Below, in pieces: positions 32,704 through 40,617 of a stretch of DNA of 64,000 nt (positions are counted from its first letter, which is position 1; each line of letters starts with the position of its first letter). The notes beneath the pieces are model-generated. The model saw only the letters and a program-made list of their open reading frames with translations, made no database searches and was not told the origin of the DNA. The DNA comes from DASUBV01 sp035532295 (GTDB lineage: Bacteria; Actinomycetota; Actinomycetes; Streptosporangiales; Streptosporangiaceae), in NCBI GenBank assembly GCA_035532295.1, contig DATKRH010000022.1:27406-91405 (forward strand), given 5' to 3'. A program made the translations under genes and the position numbers.

Positions 32704-33909
32704 ATGAAGGCAGAGACTGCACGCGATCGCGAGTACCCCGAAAACGCCAGTGAACCTGAGCTGGCGTCCAGCGCGTCCAGCGCGTCCAGCGCGTTCCGGG
32801 GCCCGGGGCTGCTGGCGCGGACCGTGCCCTTCGCGGTGGTCGTCGCGCTAGCGGAGGCGAGCCTGGCGCTGCCGCCGGGCTGGAGCTCGGCGGCAGCGGC
32901 GGTGGTCAGCCTGGTGCTGCTGCTGGCGGTGCCCGCCGCGCTCGCGCTGCCCTGGGCGCGGATGCCGTCGTGGACCACGGTCCTGGTGCCGCTCGCCTAC
33001 ACCGGATCTGTGCTGGCGCTGCTGCTGGCGGCGGGTCCGACCTCGGGCGCCGGGGTCGTCCTGCTGATCCCGCTGGTCTGGACGGCCCTGTTCCACCGCC
33101 GGTGGGAGTCGGCGTGCATCGTGGTGGCGGTCGTCGTGGTCCAGGTGATCGTCTCGCTGGTGCCGACGGCAGTAGCCGATGTGGTGCTCGTCCGCCGGGT
33201 CCTGCTCTGGGGGGCGCTCGGAGCGCTGATCTCCATCGCCACCCACGGGCTGCGCGATCGCATCGGCCGCGCGCAGCGGGAGCGCGCCCGGCTGGAGCGC
33301 CGTCTGCGCGAGCTGACCGTGCTGGAGGATCGCGAGCGCATCGCCGGCGACCTTCAGGACCTGGTCGTGCGGCGGCTGTTCACCGCCGGCCTGTCGCTGG
33401 AAGGGGCCGCGTCCCTGGCCAATAACACCAGGATGGCGGGCCGGATCGAGTCCGCCGTTCAGGATCTGGACGAGGCCGTGAAGCTGATCAGGCAGTCAAT
33501 CTTCGGCCTGGCCCGGCGGCCCAGCGGTGAGCACCGGCTGCGGCAGGAGATCGTGCAGTTGTGCGGCGAGCTCGCCCCCGGCGGGGGACCCGGGACCGCG
33601 TTCAGCTTCCGCGGCCCCGTGGACAGCGTGCTCGGCGGCGAGGCCGGCCGCCAGCTGCTCGCCATCCTGCGCGACGCCCTGACCGCGATCGGCCAGCGGG
33701 GCCGGCCCACCCATGTGGGCGTCACGGTCGGCGACGAGGTCTGCCTCACCATCATCGGGACCCGCACCCGAGGGCAGCCGCCTACGGTGAACGGCTACGA
33801 CCACGAGCTCGACGGCCTGAGCGCCGGCTGCCGCCAGCTGGGCGCGACCTTGCACATTCAGGATGTCCCGGACGGCACGCGCTATTCCTGGCAATTCCCC
33901 GCGCGCTAG
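32704..33909 (+). CDS. Membrane-bound histidine-kinase homologue lacking the phospho-accepting His
   Basis: A 401-residue protein. Residues about 38-180 form five to six membrane helices. A HisKA_3-like segment follows, DRERIAGDLQDLVVRRLFTA, in which Gln218 replaces the histidine found in DosS-type kinases. The C-terminal region has only a faint trace of an ATPase domain: LRDALTAIGQRGRPTHVGV stands where the N-box would be and no DxGxG box is seen. It thus looks like a pseudokinase, perhaps a membrane-anchored partner of the DosS-like kinase 1.2 kb away. The N-terminal tail has three 9-bp repeats (32764-32790). ATG at 32704 follows GTGAGGA. Confidence 0.8.
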   Translation: MKAETARDREYPENASEPELASSASSASSAFRGPGLLARTVPFAVVVALAEASLALPPGWSSAAAAVVSLVLLLAVPAALALPWARMPSWTTVLVPLAYTGSVLALLLAAGPTSGAGVVLLIPLVWTALFHRRWESACIVVAVVVVQVIVSLVPTAVADVVLVRRVLLWGALGALISIATHGLRDRIGRAQRERARLERRLRELTVLEDRERIAGDLQDLVVRRLFTAGLSLEGAASLANNTRMAGRIESAVQDLDEAVKLIRQSIFGLARRPSGEHRLRQEIVQLCGELAPGGGPGTAFSFRGPVDSVLGGEAGRQLLAILRDALTAIGQRGRPTHVGVTVGDEVCLTIIGTRTRGQPPTVNGYDHELDGLSAGCRQLGATLHIQDVPDGTRYSWQFPAR

Positions 33910-33940
33910 CCCGGTGCGGTGCCCGCCGGGCCGGCGCGAG

Positions 33941-35125
33941 CTACTGCGCCAGCAGCCCGTGCTCGGGGAAGACGGCGGCCCTGGTGGCCAGGATGGCCTG
34001 GTCGAGAGGATCGGCCGGGTCGTAGCCGGAGTCGAAGCTGGCATAGGCCGGCTCGCTGCCCTCGGTCATCAGCTCGGGGGCCTGGCGGCCGGTCCGGCTG
34101 GTGACGTAGTCCCGCCAGGAATCGGGGGTGGCGGCTCGCGGGTCGATCGGCCGTCCGGCCGCCTCGGCCAGCAGGTGCGTCCAGGTCCGGGGGACGACCT
34201 GAACCAGCTCATAACCGCCCCCGCCGGTCAGCAGCCAGCGGCCTCCGGCGGTCTCGTGCGCGAGCTGATGGACGGCAGCGTGCGCCACGCGCTGGGCGTC
34301 GATGCTCAGCTGCAGGTCGGCGAGCGGGTCGAGCCAGTGCGTGTCGCAGCCGTGCTGGCTGACGAGGATCTGCGGGCTGAAGGTGCGCAGCAGCGGCGGC
34401 ACGATGGCGTGGAAGGCGCGCAGCCAGCCGGCGTCCCGGGTCCCGGCGGGCAGCGCGACGTTGACGGCGCTGCCCGCCGCGGCCGGGCCGCCAGTCTCGG
34501 ACGGGCGGCCGGTACCGGGGAACAGCTGCGCCGGGGTCTCGTGCAGGCTGATGGTCAGCACCCGCGGGTCGTTGTAAAAGGCGGCCTGCACGCCGTCGCC
34601 GTGATGTACGTCGACATCGACGTAAGCGACCCGCTCGGCGCCCGCCGCCAGCAGCCAGGCGATGGCGATGGCCGGGTCGTTGTAGACGCAGAAGCCGCTG
34701 GCGCTGGCGCGCATCGCGTGGTGCAGGCCGCCGGCGATGCTCGCGCCGTGCTGCGCCGTGCCCGTCCAGGTGGCCCGCGCGGCGGCCAGCGTGGCCCCCG
34801 CGACCAGTGCGGATGCCTCGTGCATGCCGGTGAAGATAGGGTCGTCCTCCGTGCCGAGGCCGAACAGCCGCGCCCGCTGCGTCGGCAGCTGGCCGCGGCC
34901 AGCGAGCCGCACGGCCACGATGTAGCCGGGGTCGTGGACGAACTCGAGCTCGGCGTCGGTGGCCGGCTCGGGCCGCTGCACCAGCACGCCCGGCCCGTCG
35001 AGGACGCCGAGGGCGCGGGCCAGCTCGATGGTCAGCTCGACGCGAACCGGAGCCAGCGGGTGACCAGGCCCGAAGTCATAACCGGCCAGCCGCTCGTCCC
35101 AGGCCACGTGGAGGGTACACGTCAT
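33941..35125 (-). CDS. acuC: AcuC-type histone deacetylase-like protein
   Basis: A 394-residue class I-like deacetylase. Metal-site and charge-relay motifs are visible: GGLHHAMRASASGFCVYNDPAIA (His-His pair), YVDVDVHHGDGVQAAFY (zinc Asp and His), SLHETP, and LTGGGGYE near the end. It should remove acetyl groups from lysines, as AcuC does for acetyl-CoA synthetase, in the cytoplasm. ATG at 35125 follows GGAAGGATGAG. It is divergent from an acetyltransferase gene with a box-like repeat between, suggesting joint control of protein acetylation. Confidence 0.92.
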   Translation of the reverse strand: MTCTLHVAWDERLAGYDFGPGHPLAPVRVELTIELARALGVLDGPGVLVQRPEPATDAELEFVHDPGYIVAVRLAGRGQLPTQRARLFGLGTEDDPIFTGMHEASALVAGATLAAARATWTGTAQHGASIAGGLHHAMRASASGFCVYNDPAIAIAWLLAAGAERVAYVDVDVHHGDGVQAAFYNDPRVLTISLHETPAQLFPGTGRPSETGGPAAAGSAVNVALPAGTRDAGWLRAFHAIVPPLLRTFSPQILVSQHGCDTHWLDPLADLQLSIDAQRVAHAAVHQLAHETAGGRWLLTGGGGYELVQVVPRTWTHLLAEAAGRPIDPRAATPDSWRDYVTSRTGRQAPELMTEGSEPAYASFDSGYDPADPLDQAILATRAAVFPEHGLLAQ

Positions 35126-35222
35126 GGGCTCATCCTTCCAGTCGTCGGCGCGCTCACGCGGCCGGGCTCGCGGACGGCGCGGCCCGCATCTGCTGGTAGC
35201 GCCCGGACGGCTGCCCACGGCA

Positions 35223-35236
35223 GGGACAAAGGTCCT
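35223..35236. promoter_or_regulatory. DosR-box-like inverted repeat between acuC and acetyltransferase unit
   Basis: GGGACAAAGGTCCT, 98 bases upstream of acuC and 84 bases upstream of the small ORF that precedes the acetyltransferase. Confidence 0.6.
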
Positions 35237-35319
35237 GCCCTTACGGGCCGCAGTACTCCAGCGGCCGCGATCTGGACGCGGCAGGCTGGCAGGGACGGCA
35301 GCACCGGAGGAGTACTCCC

Positions 35320-35526
35320 ATGAGGAACGTAGTGACGTGTGACCCCGCGCCGGCTCGCCTCCCCGAGGAGCCGCGGTCGGCGACCGGGAAACCGGACGAG
35401 CTCACCGGGGCAGCCGGGGCGGCCGGGGGAGTGCCACTGGTCGCGGTCCGGATGGCCGGCGCGCCGGGAGATGTCGCGCCGGGAGATGTCGCGCTGACCG
35501 TGCAGACGCCGGAGGACGCGCTGTGA
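35320..35526 (+). CDS. Small hypothetical protein upstream of the acetyltransferase
   Basis: A 68-residue ORF with a strong ribosome binding site (GGAGGAG, 8 bases before the ATG). Its stop overlaps the GTG of the next gene (GTGA), so translation is probably coupled. The sequence is Ala/Gly/Pro-rich, with a short duplicated APGDV unit, and has no recognisable domain, signal or membrane helix. It may be a genuine small protein or a translated leader. Confidence 0.6.
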   Translation: MRNVVTCDPAPARLPEEPRSATGKPDELTGAAGAAGGVPLVAVRMAGAPGDVAPGDVALTVQTPEDAL

Positions 35527-38438
35527 CCGCGCCGAACGCCTCGGCGGCCTCGCAGCCCCCGGCCGGGCCGGCCGATCCAGCGGCGCCGGCGGCTCCGGCT
35601 GATCCAGCGGCTCCGGCCGTCTCGGCGCCCGCGCAGATCCAAGCCGGTCCGGGCCCGGCGGTGCCGTCGGCCCTGCTCGCGGGCGCGAGTACCTACGCCC
35701 TGCTGACCGACGGCAGCACGGTCGAGATCCGGCCCGCCGGGCCGCAGGACGTGGCGGCCGTGCGGGAGATGCATGCCGCGATGTCGCCCGACAACATCTA
35801 CCTGCGCTTCTTCAGCCTGAGCCCGCGCTCGGGCGAGCAGGAGGCCGTCCGGGTGTGCCGGGAGCCGGACGCCGATCACGGCGCGCTCCTGGCCTGGCTG
35901 GGAGGAAGGCTGGTCGGAGTGGCAAGCTACGAGCCCACGGGAACGCCGGGCACCGCCGAGATCGCCTTCGCGGTGCCCGATGACATGCACCGGCGTGGGA
36001 TCGCCACCTTGCTGCTCGAGCACCTGGTCTCGCTGGCCCGGCTGCGCGGGCTGAGTGCCTTCACCGCGCAGACGCTGCTGGACAACTCCGCGATGCTCCG
36101 CGTGTTCGCCGACGCTGGGCTGCCCCGGCAGCGGCGACTGGTCGACGGCGTCGTCGAGATGACGTTCCCGCTCCCCGGCGGCGATGCCGATCAGAGCCTG
36201 GACAGCTACCTGCAGTCGGTCGCCAGCCGGGAGAGCCGGGCGGACGTGGCGAGCCTTCGCCACCTCCTGCAGCCGGAATCGGTCGCGGTCATCGGCGCGA
36301 GCCGGCACCGGCCGACGGTGGGCCGGGCCATCCTGCACAACCTCGTGGCGGGCGGCTTTGCCGGGCGGATCTACGCGGTGAACCCGCATGCCCGGCATAT
36401 GGAGGGCGTCCCGTGCCTGGCGTCGGTCGACGCACTGCCCGAACCGGTGGACCTGGCGATCATCGCCGTGCCCGCACATGCCGTTCCCGCCGTGGCGGCG
36501 GCCTGCGGCAGCAAGGGCGTGCGGGCCCTGACGGTGATCACCTCCGGCATGGGCACCTCGGGCGCCGACCTGCTCGCCATCTGCCGACGCCACGGCATGC
36601 GCCTGGTCGGCCCGAATTGCCTCGGCGTCGAGGTGCCCGCCATCGGCCTGAACGCGACATTTGCCGCGCAGCAGCCCGCCCCCGGCGTCGCCGGCCTGGT
36701 CGTGCAGTCGGGCGGCGTGGGGATCGCGCTCCTGGATCAGCTCACGCGGCTGGGCATCGGCGTGTCCTCGTTCGCGTCGGTCGGTGACAAGTACGACGTA
36801 TCCAGCAACGACATGCTGATGTGGTGGGAGCAGGACAACCTGACCCGCCTGGCGCTCCTCTACGTCGAGTCGTTCGGCAGCCCGCGTAAGTTCGCGCGGA
36901 CGGCGCGCCGCGTCGGCCAGCGGATGCCCGTACTGACGGTCGTTGGCGGTCGCTCGGAAGCCGGCCAGAGCGCGGCCGCCTCGCATACGGCGGCGGCCGC
37001 GACGCCCCTGGTCACGCGCGAGGCGCTGTTCGGCCAGGCGGGCATCGTCGCCACCAGCAGCCTTGGCGAGCTCATCGAGGCGGCGGCGCTGCTGGCCTGC
37101 CAGCCGCTGCCGGCCGGCAACCGGGTGGCGATCGTCACCAACGCGGGAGGTACGGGCGTCCTGGCCGCCGACGCGTGCGGCGACTACGGCCTGGAGGTCG
37201 TGAAGCTGAGCGGCGCGACGCGCCGGCGGCTCCGCGCGCTGCTGCCGGCCGCTGCCGAGGTCGCCGGGCCGGTGGACACCACGGCGGCGGTGAGCGCGGA
37301 CACGTTCCGCGCCTGCCTGGAGCAGGTGGCTGCCGACGACGGCGTCGATGCCGTGATCGCCGTAACCGTGCCCACGGCCATCTCCGATCTGCGCTCGGCC
37401 GTCACCAGCGCGGCGATCAGCAAGCCAATCGCCGTGGCCCTGCTGGAGCAGACCGAGTCCGTTCGGCTCCTCCGGCGCGACCACGATGGGCCGGGGAGCC
37501 ACGATGGGCCGGGGAGCCAAGCCCGGGAGGCCGGGCCAGACGGCGCGTCGGCCAGCGCTGCCGCCGAGCAGGCGTCCGCGAGGCCGGCCGTCGCCGGACT
37601 GCCTGCCTACGCCTATCCCGAGGGCGCAGCCCGGGCACTCGGCCACGCGGCGAGGTACCGCGCCTGGCGCGACCGGCAGGATGATCACGTCCCCGAGCTC
37701 AGCGGGCTGCGCGTCGGGTCCGCCCGCGAGCTGATCGCCGGCTTCCTGGCCAGCCAGCCTAGCGGTGGCTGGCTGTCGGCGGGGCTGGCCACCGAACTGG
37801 TGTCCTGCTACCAGATCCCGATCGCGCCCACCGTGCCTGCCGCGGACGAGCAGGAGGCCATCGATGCGGCGGCCCGGCTCGGCGGCCGGGTGGTGCTCAA
37901 GGCGGAAGCGCCGGGCCTCGTGCACAAGAGCGAGGCGGGGGCCGTCAAGCTGGACCTGCGTACCGAGCAGGACGTCACCGAGGGCTACCGCCAGCTCGTC
38001 GCCGAGTTCGGGTCCCGGCTCAGCCGCGTCCTGGTGCAGCCGATGCTGACTGGCGGCGTCGAGGTCCTCATCGGCGTCGTGCAAGAGCCGGTCTTCGGGC
38101 CGCTGGTCGTGTTCGGGCTCGGGGGGGTGGCCACCGACATCCTGGGCGACTATGCGGCCCGGCTGACACCGCTGACCGAGTCGGACGCGGACGAGCTGAT
38201 CCGCGAGCTGCACGCCGCGCCGTTGCTGTTCGGGCACCGCGGCACCCGGCGCGTCAACACCGGCGCCCTGGCCGACGTGCTGCTGCGGGTTTCCCGGCTG
38301 GCCGATGACCTTCCTGAGGTCGCCGAGCTGGATCTCAATCCCATCGTGGCCAGCCCGGACGGGACCTGCGCCGTGGACGTCCGCGTCCGGGTGGCCCCCG
38401 CCGAGGCCAGGGACCCGTTCCTGCGGCGGCTGCGCTGA
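35523..38438 (+). CDS. GNAT - acyl-CoA synthetase (NDP-forming) fusion, Pat-type protein acetyltransferase
   Basis: A 971-residue protein. After a Pro/Ala-rich tail of about 55 residues comes a GNAT domain (about 60-225, with VPDDMHRRGIATLLLEHLV as acetyl-CoA loop), then a CoA-binding domain (about 245-350, SVAVIGASRHRPTVGRAIL), a succinyl-CoA-synthetase-like section (GLVVQSGGVGIALLDQLT, later VTNAGGTGVLAAD), and an ATP-grasp domain (about 740-960). The GNAT-first order matches actinobacterial Pat enzymes, not E. coli PatZ. It probably acetylates acetyl-CoA synthetase and other lysines. GTG at 35523 overlaps the small ORF. Confidence 0.9.
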   Translation: MTAPNASAASQPPAGPADPAAPAAPADPAAPAVSAPAQIQAGPGPAVPSALLAGASTYALLTDGSTVEIRPAGPQDVAAVREMHAAMSPDNIYLRFFSLSPRSGEQEAVRVCREPDADHGALLAWLGGRLVGVASYEPTGTPGTAEIAFAVPDDMHRRGIATLLLEHLVSLARLRGLSAFTAQTLLDNSAMLRVFADAGLPRQRRLVDGVVEMTFPLPGGDADQSLDSYLQSVASRESRADVASLRHLLQPESVAVIGASRHRPTVGRAILHNLVAGGFAGRIYAVNPHARHMEGVPCLASVDALPEPVDLAIIAVPAHAVPAVAAACGSKGVRALTVITSGMGTSGADLLAICRRHGMRLVGPNCLGVEVPAIGLNATFAAQQPAPGVAGLVVQSGGVGIALLDQLTRLGIGVSSFASVGDKYDVSSNDMLMWWEQDNLTRLALLYVESFGSPRKFARTARRVGQRMPVLTVVGGRSEAGQSAAASHTAAAATPLVTREALFGQAGIVATSSLGELIEAAALLACQPLPAGNRVAIVTNAGGTGVLAADACGDYGLEVVKLSGATRRRLRALLPAAAEVAGPVDTTAAVSADTFRACLEQVAADDGVDAVIAVTVPTAISDLRSAVTSAAISKPIAVALLEQTESVRLLRRDHDGPGSHDGPGSQAREAGPDGASASAAAEQASARPAVAGLPAYAYPEGAARALGHAARYRAWRDRQDDHVPELSGLRVGSARELIAGFLASQPSGGWLSAGLATELVSCYQIPIAPTVPAADEQEAIDAAARLGGRVVLKAEAPGLVHKSEAGAVKLDLRTEQDVTEGYRQLVAEFGSRLSRVLVQPMLTGGVEVLIGVVQEPVFGPLVVFGLGGVATDILGDYAARLTPLTESDADELIRELHAAPLLFGHRGTRRVNTGALADVLLRVSRLADDLPEVAELDLNPIVASPDGTCAVDVRVRVAPAEARDPFLRRLR

Positions 38439-38476
38439 GACGGCACGGATGCCCGGACAAGACCGCCCCGCGCATC

Positions 38477-38896
38477 GTGGTCGGCCTGGACGGGTCGCCT
38501 TCGTCGCTGGACGCGCTGCGCTGGGCTGTTGCGCAGGCGCGGCTCACCGGCGCGAGCGTGCAGGTGGTGAAGGCCTGGCAGTACCCGGCCGTCGTGACCG
38601 GCCACGCCTGGGCGCCGCTGGTGATGATCGAGGCCGCCGATCTCCGGGAGGCTAGCCAGAAGGTCGTCGACACGGCCGTCAGCTCGGTGGTCGACCCGGC
38701 CAGCGATGTGCAAGTCATCACCCTGGTGCGGGAGGGCCACGCGGCACACGTACTGCTGGACGTCTGTGCCGGCGCGGAGCTGCTGGTCCTCGGCAGCCAC
38801 GGATATGGCGGCTTCTCCGGTGCTCTCCTCGGCTCGGTCAGCCAGCACTGCGTGCGCCACGCCCGCTGCCCCGTGGTCATCATCCGCGGCCCGTGA
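38477..38896 (+). CDS. Universal stress protein (UspA family) 4, start unsettled
   Basis: A Usp with the complete motif LGSHGYGGFSGALLGSVSQ and the ending CPVVIIRG, very similar to the Usp at 18162. The family's first strand, here read as PRIVVGLDGSPSS, begins upstream of the GTG at 38477, and the only nearby ATG (38449) is in another frame. Either translation begins at the GTG and trims strand 1, or it begins at a weak codon in the short gap after the acetyltransferase stop at 38438, or a one-base frameshift exists. Its position suggests co-transcription with the acetyltransferase. Confidence 0.85.
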   Translation: MVGLDGSPSSLDALRWAVAQARLTGASVQVVKAWQYPAVVTGHAWAPLVMIEAADLREASQKVVDTAVSSVVDPASDVQVITLVREGHAAHVLLDVCAGAELLVLGSHGYGGFSGALLGSVSQHCVRHARCPVVIIRGP

Positions 38897-38900
38897 AGGG

Positions 38901-39401
38901 CTAATGGGGCTGGCGGGTCGGGGTGTCCGGATCGCTGGAGGGGCCCGGCTGGCTGGCGGTCAGGAGCCGGGCTCGGGTGGCCTGCAGCCGGCGCAGCAGC
39001 ACGGCGGAGAACCGCCGGGTGAGCTCGAAGCCCAGCACCGGATCGACGTCACAGGCGGCGCGGACCGCGCGGGCGTCGAACTCGAACGCCTGCATGGGCT
39101 GCGTGGTGACGGCCCCGAACCGCCACTGATAGGGCGGCTGCATCCAGGACAGGCCCAGCACGTCGTTACGGCCGAGCCTGTCGATAACGACCCGGCCCCG
39201 GCCCGGCACGAGCGCGTCCAGCGTGACCTGCCCGGCGTCGATGAGCCAGAACCGGTTGGCGGGCGAGCCCTCCTCGAACAGCGACGTCCCGGCCGGGACC
39301 ACCACGTGCCGGCACAGCTGCGCCAGCTCGGCTAGCTGCGGCGTCGGCAGGCCGTGCAGGAACGGCTGCGCGCGGAGCACGGACATCTCCTGCGTTGTCA
39401 T
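38901..39401 (-). CDS. Cyclic-nucleotide-binding domain protein without HTH
   Basis: A 166-residue protein that is a single CRP-type cNMP-binding beta-roll: LPTPQLAELAQLCRHVVVPAGTSLFEEGSPANRFWLIDAGQVTLDA. A helix follows (PVLGFELTRRFSAVLLRRL), then a disordered tail; no DNA-binding helix-turn-helix is present. The phosphate-binding cassette (RLGRNDVLGLSW) lacks the usual GE..R/S pattern, so cyclic nucleotide binding is uncertain. ATG at 39401 follows GAGGAGGCG. Convergent with the Usp gene. Confidence 0.82.
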   Translation of the reverse strand: MTTQEMSVLRAQPFLHGLPTPQLAELAQLCRHVVVPAGTSLFEEGSPANRFWLIDAGQVTLDALVPGRGRVVIDRLGRNDVLGLSWMQPPYQWRFGAVTTQPMQAFEFDARAVRAACDVDPVLGFELTRRFSAVLLRRLQATRARLLTASQPGPSSDPDTPTRQPH

Positions 39402-39507
39402 GGCACGCCTCCTCTGCTGGCCAGGTATGCCCGCCCTGGGCTTGGCTATGTCCACGCTTCTCCGCGGCGCCGCGGCAGGCCAGAGTCCAACGACCTGGAT
39501 GGACGGG

Positions 39508-40617
39508 CTAGAGGCCCAGGGTGACGCGGACCTGGCGGGCTATCTCGAGGTCCTCGCGGGCCCTGATGACCAGCGTCCGGAGGATCGCCGACGGCGCGGA
39601 AATGTCGGTGTCGCCGTCGGCGGCGTCGTTGCGCGCCGGGTCGATCGCGACGCCGAGAAAGCCGAGGCCCGCCGCTGCCTCCGCCCTGACTTCTGGCTGG
39701 TGCTCGCCGATGCCGCCGGTGAAGATCAGCGCGTCCAGGCCGCCCAGGGCGGCGGTCATCGCCGCGATCTCGCGGCGCAGTCGGTGCGCGTGCACGTCAA
39801 TCGCCAGCCGGGCATCCGGGCTGCCCGCCCGGGCGGCGGCCCGGACCTCCCGCAGATCACCTGAGCCATCCGGGAGGCAGGCCAGGCCGGCCAGGCCGGC
39901 GGAGTGCTCCAGCCCGGCCGCGACCTCCGCGAGGCCGAGCCCGCCCCGGCTCATCAGCCAGAGCAGCAGGCCGGGGTCGACGCTTCCGGACCTGGTGGCC
40001 ATCACCAGGCCCTCCAGCGGGGTGAAGCCCATGGTGGTATCGACGCTGATACCGCCCTGGACGGCCGCCAGCGATGATCCCGCGCCCAGGTGACACGTCA
40101 CCAGGCGCAGCCGGCCGGGGTCAGCGCCCAGCAGGTGCGCGGCCCGGCCGGCGGCGTACTGATGCGACAGCCCGTGAAACCCGTACCGGCGCAGGCCGAA
40201 GCGCTTCGCCCACGCACCGGGCAGGGCGTAGGAGTAGGCGGCCGGCGGCAGGCTGGCGTGAAAGGCCGTATCGAAGCAGGCCACCGCGGGGACGTCCGGC
40301 AGCGCCTGCATCGTGGCCCTGATCCCGGCCAGCGCGCGCGGCTGGTGCAGCGGTGCCAGGTCGGCCAGGTCCGCGATCGCCTCGCGGACCGAGTCGTCGA
40401 TCACGGTCGGGCGGGTGAAGCGGCCGCCGCCGTGCACGACCCGGTGGCCGATTCCGCCCACCCCGGACTGGTCGCGGAGGAACTCCCCCAACTCGTCGTG
40501 ATCCGGGCTGCCGTCCCAGCGATCGAACTGCAGCGTCGCTCCGGTTTCACCGGCCGCGCTGAGCACGCTGACCTTGAGGCTGCTCGATCCCGCGTTAACG
40601 ACCAGAACGCTGGTCAT
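39508..40617 (-). CDS. ackA: Acetate kinase
   Basis: A 369-residue acetate kinase: VLVVNAGSSSLKVSVL at the N-terminus, HRVVHGGGRF near 58, FDTAFHASLP near 120, RYGFHGLSHQY and CHLGAGSSLAA, then FTGGIGEHQPEVR. It makes ATP and acetate from acetyl phosphate, the product of phosphoketolase encoded just upstream; ATG at 40617 overlaps the phosphoketolase stop (ATGA). The pair completes a bifid-shunt route to ATP without oxygen. It is slightly shorter than the ~400-residue norm. Confidence 0.96.
   Translation of the reverse strand: MTSVLVVNAGSSSLKVSVLSAAGETGATLQFDRWDGSPDHDELGEFLRDQSGVGGIGHRVVHGGGRFTRPTVIDDSVREAIADLADLAPLHQPRALAGIRATMQALPDVPAVACFDTAFHASLPPAAYSYALPGAWAKRFGLRRYGFHGLSHQYAAGRAAHLLGADPGRLRLVTCHLGAGSSLAAVQGGISVDTTMGFTPLEGLVMATRSGSVDPGLLLWLMSRGGLGLAEVAAGLEHSAGLAGLACLPDGSGDLREVRAAARAGSPDARLAIDVHAHRLRREIAAMTAALGGLDALIFTGGIGEHQPEVRAEAAAGLGFLGVAIDPARNDAADGDTDISAPSAILRTLVIRAREDLEIARQVRVTLGL

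Noticed and set aside
35241..38237. A 998-codon minus-strand frame opposite the acetyltransferase
   Set aside because: Complement of a well-supported gene; composition (His/Arg/Gly-rich) and lack of motifs show a shadow frame.
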